From Azolla caroliniana (lineage: Eukaryota > Polypodiophyta): a stretch of DNA of 64,000 nt. The notes beneath the pieces are model-generated. The model ran no database searches, had not been told where the DNA came from, and worked only from the letters and a program-made list of their open reading frames with translations. The position numbers and the translations under genes were made by a program. The stretch is taken from contig JBHGNT010000008.1 in NCBI GenBank assembly GCA_043228905.1, positions 13,578,001 to 13,642,000 on the forward strand, read 5' to 3'. This document shows, one piece after another, positions 42,731 to 52,216 of the stretch (positions are counted from its first letter, which is position 1; every line of letters starts with the position of its first letter).

Positions 42731-43356
42731 TGTCACGGAATCTCACCCATGCAGTACCATCAAGGTCATGGACTACGAAGGGAGGAGTTTCTGGAAGGCC
42801 GAATCCTCCGGAGACTACCACGTTGCCGGCCGGATCGGTTACGGATGGTGTTCGCGGAAGACCAACCCAGACGGTTCCGGATGCGTTCAGGAAGCAACCC
42901 GGACTCTTGAAGGAAGAAAGCGCGTGTGCACATACCCACGTGGCCCACTTGCCCGTATGTACAAGGGCCTCAAAAGAAGTACGGGTCGTGGCCCGGTTAA
43001 CCACGCTCGTGCACACACATATACACACATCGATTACAACCGACACACCAAACCAGCACCCAACACACACATCCGCACTTAGGCACCGGAGACCCCTAAG
43101 CGAACTCCCAAAACACACCCTTATATATATAGACATAGATATGTGTATGTACATAGCATGTTGCAACGCCGGCTAAGCTGGTTTCACCATAGAGACAAAG
43201 ACGGCGTCTACATCCCAAAACTAGTTGGGAGCTCACAGGCTCACCAGCAAGATTGGAATCTTGTGCAGGACACGCCTCTTCCGGAACAACAATCTTCTGT
43301 TGTCAAGCTGCTAGTCGGGGAGCACTTGGGCTCGCCTACGCGTGTGGGGATCTTGC

Positions 43357-43399
<43 letters not shown>

Positions 43400-43879
43400 G
43401 AGGACCGATGCCTTCGAGCACTCGGGCTCGTCACGAACAGTAACAACATGGAGACAACAACAACCCTAACAGAGAACAAAGACCGAACAGAACAGAAGAG
43501 AGGGAACCCAACTCTAGCCTCACAACACGAAGCCTAGTGTACAAGATAAAACCCTAGACGAACAAAATGGAAACAAACTCTATTATGAAGAAACCCAAAA
43601 ATGGAACCTACTAAAGGGGACCTATGGAACCTCAAAATGAGGAACCCTTTTACAAATGATGCTCCCTTCCTTTTATAGAACACGGAGAGGGATGCGTAAC
43701 AATGTGGGATAAATCCCACTGTACATGGGATCCTCTATCCCGAATTAACTCCTATTCGGCGCCATAAAGGCGCCCCTATTATTTTGCACGTATACACAAG
43801 GGTGGTTGCCCACGCCACACCCTGTCGATGTTCCCATTATTCCTGGTTTTCTCACTAAGCCTGGGAATCTTCACGACAT
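42731..43879 (-). repeat. 3' LTR of gypsy K
   Basis: Starts tgtcacggaatc, ends aatcttcacgaca. The end and following tccgcccccaccaaaccgcg are nearly the same as the gypsy C LTR end and polypurine tract (17680-17710), so K belongs to that lineage although its LTR is about 1.15 kb. Minus-strand TATA (ccttttatag at 43669-43678). A GA microsatellite lies at 43360-43397. It interrupts the J integrase. Confidence 0.75.
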
Positions 43880-44372
43880 CCGCCCCCACCAAACCGCGCG
43901 TCCACCGGTACGTGCCAAATCCGAAGAAGCGTGAGAGATTCCGGCGGTGCGAGCAACTAGTCTTCCATAATCCGCATCACAGCTGTCGTGTTGGCCTCCG
44001 CCGGTTCCGAACCGTCGGCTCCGGTCCCTTCTTCGCGTTTGCCTCTCTGTAGGCTCATTCGACCCTTCGATAGGTCGTTCACCATGATCTCTTCTCGCAC
44101 GCGTGCTCGTCCTATGGCCCTTGATCGACCATATGCACGCCCCTCGCTTCCCCGTACACCCGGTGTCCTCCGCGTTCGAGGAGCATCCCGTAGTAGCCTG
44201 CTTGGCCACCGTCAATATCTGTGATGCCTTGATTGCTTGTCCGGTGCCATTGTTCGCCATTGCCCTTGTCCCCTTGCCGCCACCGTCCATCTCCCTCGAT
44301 CTCACGTTGCCACGTCGGCGGAATTGTCGGGGTCTCTGGAACTAGTGTGAAGGATCCTTCTTGGGTCGTCGA

Positions 44373-44811
44373 TGTCAGGAACAATACCAAGACAGAGAAG
44401 GAATTAGTACTAAAAGAAGTATTAGTACTAAGAGAGGTGAAGAACTCTCGAGAGAAGGAAAGAGTGAGTGAAAGGGAGGGAGAGAGAGATCGAGAGAGAG
44501 AGAGAGAGAGAGAGATGATAAGAAAAGATATATATTATGTGAAGAGAATGTACAGTAGTAGCTAGGAGGCTTAAGACTGGCGTTGAAGCGATTTGGTTCG
44601 AAATAATGCCTTGTGCCTCCTTTTATAGTGTTTTGAGGAATACTCCTAAAGTTTCTAGAATGTTCTAGAGAAATCTGGAATATACATCAATTTTCTATAA
44701 TAAAACATAAATGAAAATAATATTTTATATATTACAATGTATGGTTTAATGGTCAAGAGCTCGACCCATGTAGCATAAGGTCATGGGTTCGAGTCTTGCC
44801 ATATCATGACC
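44373..44811 (-). repeat. Solo LTR of gypsy H family with perfect target duplication
   Basis: 439 bp, tgtcaggaac...atatcatgacc on the plus strand. Identical 5-bp flanks gtcga at 44368-44372 and 44812-44816. It is the reverse complement of the H LTR at 62512-62947. It carries HSE-like TTCtaGAAtgTTCtaGAg (44653-44670) upstream, in LTR sense, of a TATA (44620-44628), and a tRNA-like A box/B box at its U3 start. Insertion into the K tandem array. Confidence 0.92.
44742..44796 (+). promoter_or_regulatory. tRNA-like pol III A box and B box at the LTR edge
   Basis: A box tggtttaatgg (44742-44752) fits the TRGYNNARNGG consensus at every position. B box ggttcgagtct (44786-44796) differs from the usual GGTTCGANTCC at the last base. 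Orientation is opposite to the LTR. Confidence 0.6.
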
Positions 44812-46556
44812 GTCGATGTTCTTCGAGGCTACCGACCCGAACAATCCATCTTTGCGCCCATATTCTCATCTCGGCACCTCCATGTGCCGTGTAACCCTTG
44901 ACTTTGCCTCACAAGAGGCTCAATCCGCATCCTCCTTCGCTCGACCTCGCCCATGCCGAACTCTGGTCTTCCCCCCGTGCTCGTACCTCGGCCCTCATTG
45001 GTCACATGCACGCCTTCCGATTCACTTCCGGGTGTGCCCTTTCCGGCTCAGCATGTCGTTCTCGCTTGGGTGTCCTTGGTAGCTTTCCGGGTACCTACCC
45101 ATGCAGGATCACCCTTGTCCTTTGGCCCGCATGGCCCGTCATCTCCGCATCGCGTTGATTGGGTCCGGCGTCGTCGCCCGTTGTTGCATTCGTCCCCTCG
45201 CCCCCACCAGCTTATCACCTCGGGCTTACGCTTGCCACGCCAGCCGTCGCCACCCCGACTAAGTTGTCGAGGGTCTCCGGTACAAGTGTGGAGGATCCTT
45301 TTCCGGCTTCGAAAATTTCTTCGTAACCGACCCGTGCTATGCGTGCGCGTCCTCCTTCATCCTTCCGACCCTACCGACTGGGTTCGTATCTAGTTCGTGG
45401 CCACGACACCGGCCTGATATCTCCTTCTGCTCCTTTTCGTAGCTTCTGCTAGATCCCGTTCACCTGTCGCCACCGTCCTTCTCTCTAGGGCTCACGTTGG
45501 CTCTCGGGCCGACCGCCAGAGTCTCCGGATCGGTGTGAGGATCGTCGTAGGATCGCCCCATCCGCACTTCTACATTGTATGTTGGGTGTCCTCGGTAGCT
45601 TCCCGTGTTGCTACCTGTGAAGGATCACCCTGGCCCGTTTCAGCCCTCTTCACCTCCATTGCCCTCACGATGCCTTGGTTGCTCAGTGCCTCTGTTGCTA
45701 CCGCCTTCGTCCCCTCGCCACCACATTCAGTCTCTTGGTCTTACGTCGGCTCCCGCTTCCGAGCGCCAAAGTCTCTAGCCTGGTGTGGGGGATCCTTCTC
45801 CGGCCTGCAATATGTCTCAGCCACCACCCGGTGTCTCAACGTGTCCGGTCTTCGTCCTTCTGACCCTGTGGATCGGGTCCAGTTCCGGTTCCAGTCTGTG
45901 GCCGCGTTGCGGGCCTTGAACCTCCTTTCCACTCTTTTGGTTCCCTCATAGGACCCCACTCACCGTCCGCAGTCGATGCCCTTGTCCCCTCGCCGCCACC
46001 ATCAGTATCTTGGTCTTACATCAGCTCTCGATGCCGACCGTCGTAGTCTCTAGCCCGGTGTGGAAGATCCTTCTTGGGTCTCCAATGCTTCCCAACCCTT
46101 CCCCGGGTCGTCCACATCAAGTTCTTCCATCACGAGTACCTTGATGCATTGCAAAAATTTGGTCTTAGGTTGCATCCTGGATTGCGACGATAATGTCTGC
46201 TTGAAGTGGGGATAGCAGTTGACGAAAGAACCAAGTCTGAAGGCCTGAGGAAATATAACTCGTGGTTTCAACTTGCGTTCAGAATAGGGGAGGTGTGGGA
46301 CCTTCAAGATCGAATTTTTAATATGTAGGAGAGAAAAGAAATAAAGGGTCAAAGATCAAAGAAGGCTAACCTCGACCCACAAGTGGACATAAACTCTAAG
46401 TCACGTAAAAGTGAATTAGTAATTGAAGAATTAGCCGAGGATATGAAGTTTCTTCCTTGGCAGTCATTGCAAGGAATCAAAGATGACAGATTATTAATAT
46501 CTATATTATCAAGAGAGGCTATGCAGCCATGATGAAATGGTCACAGAGTTTCAAAA

Positions 46557-46643
46557 GTGAGTATTCTATGTGATGATTTTTTTTCCTTGTATTGATTTGT
46601 TGATTTGCTCTTCATTCTAACCTTACCTTCTTTTAATATTTAG
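46557..46643 (+). other. Predicted intron 1 of the methyltransferase-like gene
   Basis: Donor gtgagt, acceptor aatatttag; T-rich. Splicing restores the codon for Asn between exons A and B. Confidence 0.6.
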
Positions 46644-46782
46644 CCATAAGGTTTATATGAAGATACAAGAGCTGACAATGAAAAAGTTGTCCCTGCCTAC
46701 GTGGGAAGAAGTGGAGCAATCGTGCCCAAAAACATCATCGTACAAGTCTCTTGAAGAATTCTTCATTGTGTTTAGAGAATGG

Positions 46783-46853
46783 GTATGTATGTTTTACAAA
46801 TATTAATTGATTTTAGGATAATGGGTTTCTTCTTACAAAATTTATAATTACAG
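46783..46853 (+). other. Predicted intron 2 of the methyltransferase-like gene
   Basis: Donor gtatgt, acceptor aattacag. Exons B and C join between codons in the same frame. Confidence 0.6.
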
Positions 46854-47485
46854 AAACCACCTCGTTCAAAGAAAATGGGTGACAACAATGAAGGCATACC
46901 AAGCACCTTCATCACCCATTTGGAACGAGCTAAATATGAGAAACGAATGACAAAAGGAAAGGAGCTCGAGGTGCTTGAGAACTCAGATACTGTGAAAAGC
47001 TTTAGCACAAGGTTGATCCTTTCCGACAATTGTACTATAGTGTATATAATGGTGATGTGGGTAATATGCTTGACATATTACCCAAGCGACATTATACATT
47101 GCTCGTCGCGGATATACCGTATGGATTTCGAATATCAAGCTCTACATACGACGATATACCATACAAATATCCGCAAATAGAGAAGATGGTTAAAGACTTT
47201 ACAGAGCTGACCCTGGCTCCATTATGGTGAATCATTATATTTCATAGTATGGATCAGGCTTTATTGGTCACATATGCCATGCCACCGAACACATGCATTG
47301 GTAAGCTTTATGTTACTATATATTTAATGTATAGATTCTATGGTGCTCACTACATATATATTAACTTGTTTCAATTCAATTATAAAATAGGGTTAAAACA
47401 AACATAACTCGTACCCCAGGTGATTGAATGGTGAGCGTTGTGGAGCATTTGTGTGTGGTCTATTACGATGCTATTTCTAAGAAGA

Positions 47486-47971
47486 TGTCATGGACACACC
47501 AACCCTAGACTACGACGGAGCACAGAAGATGAGGCTACAACCAACGGACAAACTTGGAGCTAGATGTGACGAGGCTAGGAACTCTAGATGTTGTGAGTGA
47601 CATGAGAGAATGGAGACAAAAATAAAGATCAAGGATACAAAGATGAGGCGAACGAGAATACTAGATTGATGTGTCAATGACTGGTGTTGAATCCCTTGAA
47701 AGGGACCAAGAAGGTTACAAGTATTTATACTGTGAGTTGAAGTACATGTATTAGAATATTCTTGAGAATATTTTGGAGAATATTCTAGAACCCTCTAGAA
47801 CCTTTTAGTTCTAGAACTTTCTAAAAACTCCTAGAACATGAATAGATAATCTATGAAGATATACATAACAGGATTATGTACTTGGATATGTTGGCTACAA
47901 TATAATACTTGACTATAATACAAGAGGTCAAGAGTTCAAATCTTGACATAACTGTTGTCATGTATGTGATA
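47486..47971 (-). repeat. Solo LTR of gypsy J family inside exon D
   Basis: 486 bp, tgtcatggac...tatgtgata, flanked by identical gaaga (47481-47485; 47972-47976). Removing the LTR and one flank restores an open frame (DAISKKKAWAHVNEWN). It resembles the J LTR end at 42100-42241. It carries several HSE-like blocks (47754-47821) next to a minus-strand TATA (47722-47729), plus a B-box-like gagttcaaatc near 47935. Confidence 0.92.
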
Positions 47972-48171
47972 GAAGAAGGCTTGGGCACATGTCAATGAGT
48001 GGAACGTTGTCAACTATATCATGTGCCCAGCTATAACGAAGAAATTGTGCCACATGTCAGGTGACAAGAGTCTTGTAAGCCCATATCAAAGGCCCCAATG
48101 ATTGATTAATCGATTGGTCGAGTTGTTCTCAAACCCTGATGATTGGGTTCTCAACGTATTTTCTGGAACAG

Positions 48172-48263
48172 GTAATTTTATAAGTGTGATCAATTTTTCT
48201 TAAAATAAAATATTATTTTCTGTCTTTGTTTTTTTCCTTTTGCATGTGTGATTGTTTATTTAG
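48172..48263 (+). other. Predicted intron 4 of the methyltransferase-like gene
   Basis: Donor gtaatt after the FSGTG codons, acceptor tatttag before acgattgtg; T-rich polypyrimidine tract. It splits a Gly codon within the AdoMet-binding motif, and joining gives an uninterrupted motif. Confidence 0.7.
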
Positions 48264-48607
48264 GAACGATTGTGTGCGCTCTTAAATTGTTCAGGAACTG
48301 CGTCGCATTAGAGAAGGACCCCGAGCAAGTCAATTTTATAAAGATGAGGATCCAAGGCATTTGGGATTGTCTCGACCAGGATGAAGGGGTTGGGGCAAAG
48401 CATATCAACGAAACTGAGATGTTTCAGTTGACTTTCAAAGAGCCAATGGAACCTATAGATGAGGAAGGAGGGGACCTTGTCGACCTTGAAGAGGCATCGG
48501 GGTTTGATCAAATACAAGATTCAACTAAGGAGATAGAACATATAGATGCAATACAACTGTCAGTTGATCTTGTAGAGCAACCTGTTCTAGACCTCCTAAT
48601 GGAGTGA

Positions 48608-49332
48608 TTGTATACTACTTTGTATTTGTAACTAAAGACTTGTAACACTAAACTTGTTTTGGGATATAAGATTTTTTTGTTTGAGTACCATTTCTTTACA
48701 CTATCTGATTGGTGTGCAAACTTTAAGTGTCTATCATATATTTGTAAAGGTTGACTCGCAAAGTATGTGGTTAAGTATAATTTTCATTGAATAGATGATG
48801 ATGAACTTATCGATTGTATGACAAATGTTGGTTAGAATTGTTTCTTTATTAATATAATTGAATTTAGCTTTATTCTAGGATTTATGTTGTCTTTAATCTT
48901 GGTTATTTAGTTTCGAGTGAACACAATAATATTAAGTCAATGTTGTTGCTCACTTGATAATACATTCAGGTTGTTCATGTATGATTGGGATATAATGTTC
49001 GTAGTAGTTTTTGGGCATGTGAATATGTTTCTAATTATAACCAAAAATGTTATTTGCTAATTTAATATAACAATCTTTATAGGAATTAGAGACAAATATA
49101 GCAACAAAATTGTATTTCTAAAATTGTTAAGTTGGATTCAAATTCAACATTATGTAAAGTGAAGCATATTACAATTATAACCTTCCTGTAATCTAACCTA
49201 ATATTAGGATAAATTTGTGTATGAATTGAGAAAATATAAGTTAAATTTGAAATCTTGATAATATTAACTGTATTTTTTAATGATGTTTTTAAAAAGTCAA
49301 GTTTGTTAAAAAATAGTAATTCTTGACATCTC
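48608..49332. other. AT-rich sequence 3' of the methyltransferase-like gene
   Basis: Presumed 3' UTR and intergenic DNA. Nothing coding recognised; short AT-rich frames are chance. Confidence 0.4.
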
Positions 49333-49530
49333 ATGTATTTATCAATAAAGGAATGCGACATATTACCTGTTCTAAATGACCCGGTGTTACAAGGAGGCTC
49401 CATGACAAGATCTCATCTACTACGAGGGAAATCGGATCCATTCGATAGATTCTCGGAAGCCACTCCAACCGAACTTCCGGAAAGGAGGCATGAAGAAGGT
49501 CCTAGAGGAGTAGATAACGGCAAAAAGTAA
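49333..49530 (+). other. Short open frame of unknown nature
   Basis: 66 codons (KECDILPVLNDPVLQGGSMT, FDRFSEATPTELPERRHEEG), less AT-rich than its surroundings and ending just before gypsy L. It might be a last exon of the upstream gene or transposon flank. Not recognised; no start or splice evidence decides. Confidence 0.25.
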
Positions 49531-49547
49531 TTATGCGACAACTGCGA

Positions 49548-50757
49548 TGTCGGAGTAGTTGTGGTTCGTGCGGCGAAGTAGCAGAGACTAAGGTTAAAGG
49601 AAGTTGGAAATATATGTTATAAGGCTTGTGCGTTGATGTTAGAAAGATTAAGGATAGGAAGACAAAGTAATGTGTGTGAGAGAGACGAGTATAGATAAAA
49701 GATAGAGACAATGTATGATTTAAGAAGCAAGAGTATATGATATGAATATGATTTATATTAAGAAAACAAGATTTTACCAACTTTACAATGCTTGATAGCA
49801 AGATGAAACCTTTCTCTACCGACCCTTCATTTGAACCCTCGACTTCAACACCCAATCCATGAAAGCTCGCCCTGTTATCCTTGACATATCGTTGAGGTTG
49901 TATTCATTCAATAATGCTCTTTCGAAAATCGCCCATGCTTGATGCTCCCTCTATAGCTCTTGGATCATCTCTTGTAGCCCAATCGCAACGACTTGACTAA
50001 AGCTATTAATTTTTGCAGCTTCGTCGACACCATGTTTAAGCATTTCTTCATTGTAAATCTTGAGAAATCTTGTTAAATTTATACCTTCGAAGATTCCTAC
50101 TTGTGCAAGAATATTGTCGACGGCTTTGTCGATGCTTGCCATCATCCCTTCCTCTCGCATCATTCGTTCCATCATCGTACACATAAGCATCATTTGCTCC
50201 TCCATTTCTCCTTGTCGCCGCCTTCACGTCGGGTTCACCAAATGTGTCGGAGTAGTTGTGGCTCATGCAGCGAAGTCGCAGGGACTAAGGTTAAAGGAAG
50301 TTCGTAATATATTTTATAAGGCTTGTGCGTTGATGTTGAAAGGTTAAGGATAGGAAGACAAAGTAATGTGTGTGTGAGAGACGAGTATAGATAAAAGATA
50401 TAGACAATGTATGATTGAAGAAGCAAGAGTATATGATATGAACATGATTTATATTAAGAAAACAAGATTTTACCAACTTTACAATGCTTGATAACAAGAT
50501 GAAACCTTTCTCTACCGACCCTTGATTTGAACCCTCGACTTCAACACCGAGGGACAAGACACTTCCCCAAATGAGCAAGCTTATTTGCTTGATAAATTGT
50601 TTGATTTCTTACTTTCTCTTCTTGATCCTTCCTTCTTTTCCTTCCACTTTTTTTATAGGTGCCCCCATGCATACAATGCATGTGAGTGTACAAGACATGC
50701 ATGCAATGCATGATCGCGATTTGGCATACATGCATTACATGTGATGCATGATAGACA
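49548..50757 (-). mobile_element. Gypsy L: LTR-gag-LTR remnant
   Basis: Two direct LTR copies (49548 to about 49850, truncated; 50245 to 50561 or more) share over 300 bp starting tgtcggagtagttgtgg. Between them is gag on the minus strand: DEAAKINSFSQVVAIGLQEM, INLTRFLKIYNEEMLKHG and FERALLNEYNLNDMSRITG. Everything from zinc knuckle to integrase is deleted. The site beside the 5' LTR reads TTTGGTGAACCCGACGTG (minus), similar to gypsy C. The outer LTR edge is either 50561 (gacaagaca) or 50757 (atagaca); a minus-strand TATA at about 50653-50659 supports the longer form. Left flank tgcga has no visible partner. Confidence 0.75.
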
Positions 50758-50811
50758 TCTCGCTCATTTGAGCTCTCATGTATGAAAATAGACTGGAAGA
50801 AACAAATAATC

Positions 50812-51010
50812 TAGTCTAGTGGTATATACTTTGTAATTGGCATGTAAAGTTGTGGGTTCAAGTCTCTCAAATGTTACTGAACACAATATTGAAGTCTATT
50901 TGTATATCCTTTATAATAAAAACAAATAACTTAACCTAGTGGTGTGTACTTTGCACTTGGTATGTGAGTTAAGTCTCTAAAATATTACTGAATATAATAT
51001 TTAAGTTCAT
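50812..51010 (+). repeat. Tandem tRNA-like (SINE-like) modules
   Basis: First copy: A box tagtctagtgg (50812-50822, full consensus) and B box ggttcaagtct (50855-50865), followed by tactgaacacaatattgaag. Second copy near 50938-51000 repeats taacctagtggtgtgtactt, gttaagtctct and tactgaatataatatttaag, diverged. It could be a SINE head or the 5' edge of an LTR. Confidence 0.5.
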
Positions 51011-51126
51011 TTTTATATCGTGAAGCACACCCTTCACTACAGTGGGAATATGTGTGGGTTAGACATCTAAAGCGAAGTCGACTTTCTGGCAGGAGGTGCT
51101 AGATATCTCAAAGAAAACCGGCTTTG

Positions 51127-51374
51127 TGTTAGATTATAAAATAAAGTATAATATTAGGCGTACAATTAGAACATATTTGATAAATAATGTAATAAATAAT
51201 CATTCCTAAAATACCCCTCTTTTATAAAAACGTTTTGTAACTACCATCTCTCTCTTATATACACATAGTAACCACTATTCATGTGGTGTGAGAAATACAA
51301 TTGTTAACTTCTTGATCTCTCTCTCTCTCTATTATCTTCTTCCTATCTCTTGTGTTATTGGTTGATTTCTTATA
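51127..51374 (+). repeat. 5' LTR of copia F
   Basis: About 248 bp from tgttagattataaa to the primer-like site tggtataagagc at 51375-51386 (one change from TGGTATCAGAGC). No second copy is in the window, so the left edge is inferred from TG. Confidence 0.6.
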
Positions 51375-51386
51375 TGGTATAAGAGC
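51375..51386 (+). promoter_or_regulatory. Primer-binding site of copia F
   Basis: tggtataagagc, an initiator tRNA-Met-type site with one mismatch; a second related string aggtatcagagc follows at about 51400. Confidence 0.6.
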
Positions 51387-51577
51387 AAAATTAGAGAAAG
51401 GTATCAGAGCATCAATCAAAACACAAAACATTTTGTTCTTGTATTGATTCGGACAATCTAAGTAAGATGGAGTTTGAAGAAGAATCAGAAAACCTATCCA
51501 CATCCACATCAAACAATCACCATCCTGCAAATCCATCAAGTATGGTAAGAAAATATGTAGTTGAGAAACTAACTACT

Positions 51578-52186
51578 TGTTGGGAAACAGGTCCCTCCGG
51601 ATGGGAAGGAAGAAGAACAGTGCCGATGAACAAACTCGGCCGAGGATAATAGGCCGAGGCCGAAACCGGATGAGGAGTACCCGGCTACGGAGAGCCGAAT
51701 GGTGCAGACCCGGTATGAACCGGATGAAGAGACATATTCGTAAATATGTTTCTGAGAGCCCATCGAGGCTACATTTGTAAATAGCCGAAAAGTCATATTA
51801 GTATAAATATGACTTAGGGCAAACTTTTAGTAACTATTGTTGTTGTCATTCTTCCTTGTTGGTGCAAGAAGAAGAGAGAGCACGTAATAGTGTACAGAGA
51901 GAGAGAGAGAGAGAAAGAGATCGTTGCCTCTGTTGTAACCGCCGCGTGTGGCGAAGATCTATGAGCACGAGGTCGTTGCCTCAGTGAACTCACTGTTGTA
52001 CATTCTCACATAGTGACAGTTTGCAGCCTGTGGGCTGCCGTGGTTTTTCCCTCTTTGGGTTTTCCACGTAAACCTCTTGTGTATCTTCCTCTCCATTCTG
52101 TCGTGTTTTATTTCCCGTTTTCTGTGTATCATTCTACGCTCGGTTGTGGCCGAGCGTCGCGCATAAGGAACATCGGGTTCCTGACA
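51578..52186 (+). repeat. 5' LTR of copia E
   Basis: tgttgggaaacaggtccc to gggttcctgaca. TATA box tataaata at 51802-51809. A GA microsatellite at about 51898-51914 lies downstream of it. Confidence 0.97.
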
Positions 52187-52188
52187 AG

Positions 52189-52200
52189 TGGTATCAGAGC
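52189..52200 (+). promoter_or_regulatory. Primer-binding site of copia E
   Basis: tggtatcagagc, two nucleotides after the LTR; complementary to initiator tRNA-Met. Confidence 0.95.
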
Positions 52201-52216
52201 GAAATCGACACAGAAA

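Larger units (their letters stand above)
43880..46110 (-). repeat. Gypsy K 3' untranslated region: tandem array of about 250-bp units
   Basis: Recurrent unit landmarks are cttgtcccctcgccgccacc, then a gtctct(a/g)g block, then gtgtg(g/a)aggatccttctt. The ggatcc-type landmark occurs near 44350, 45294, 45538, 45788 and 46066. Spacings are 244, 250 and 278 bp, and 944 bp across the solo LTR, which becomes about 502 (two units) once the LTR is removed. The array directly follows the K polypurine tract. Reading frames in it are not coherent. Tandem repeats in 3' UTRs are known in Tat/Ogre-type plant gypsy elements. Confidence 0.75.
46200..48607 (+). pseudogene. Intron-containing beta-class DNA N4/N6-methyltransferase-like gene, decayed
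   Basis: Exons joined by good GT-AG sites: A about 46200-46556, B 46644-46782, C 46854-47300, D 47429-48171 (carrying a solo LTR), E 48264-48607. Codon phase matches across A/B (FQ-N-HKVYMK), B/C (FREW-KPPRSKK) and D/E (FSGT-G-TIVCA). Exon C has LLVADIPYGFRI, fitting the catalytic motif IV [DNS][PIV]P[YFW] of amino-methyltransferases. Exons D/E have SPYQRP, LVELFSNPDDWVLNVFSGTG and NCVALEKDPEQVNF, the motif X and AdoMet-binding motif I region. Motif IV before motif I is the beta-class order. Exon E ends in an acidic tail and TGA. Damage: stops at 46326, 47228, 48099 and probably 47434, and frameshifts near 46527 and 47030. The 5' end is undefined. It could be a host gene or transposon cargo. 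Confidence 0.7.

Noticed and set aside
42678-43166. 162-codon minus frame with repeated Cys/Val, tempting as a secreted protein.
   Set aside because: It lies almost wholly within the gypsy K LTR and includes microsatellite-like acacac sequence; its C-terminal end reads integrase DNA out of frame.
46050-46352. 100-codon minus frame opposite the first methyltransferase exon.
   Set aside because: The plus strand has the coherent spliced reading; the minus frame also crosses the boundary of the tandem array.
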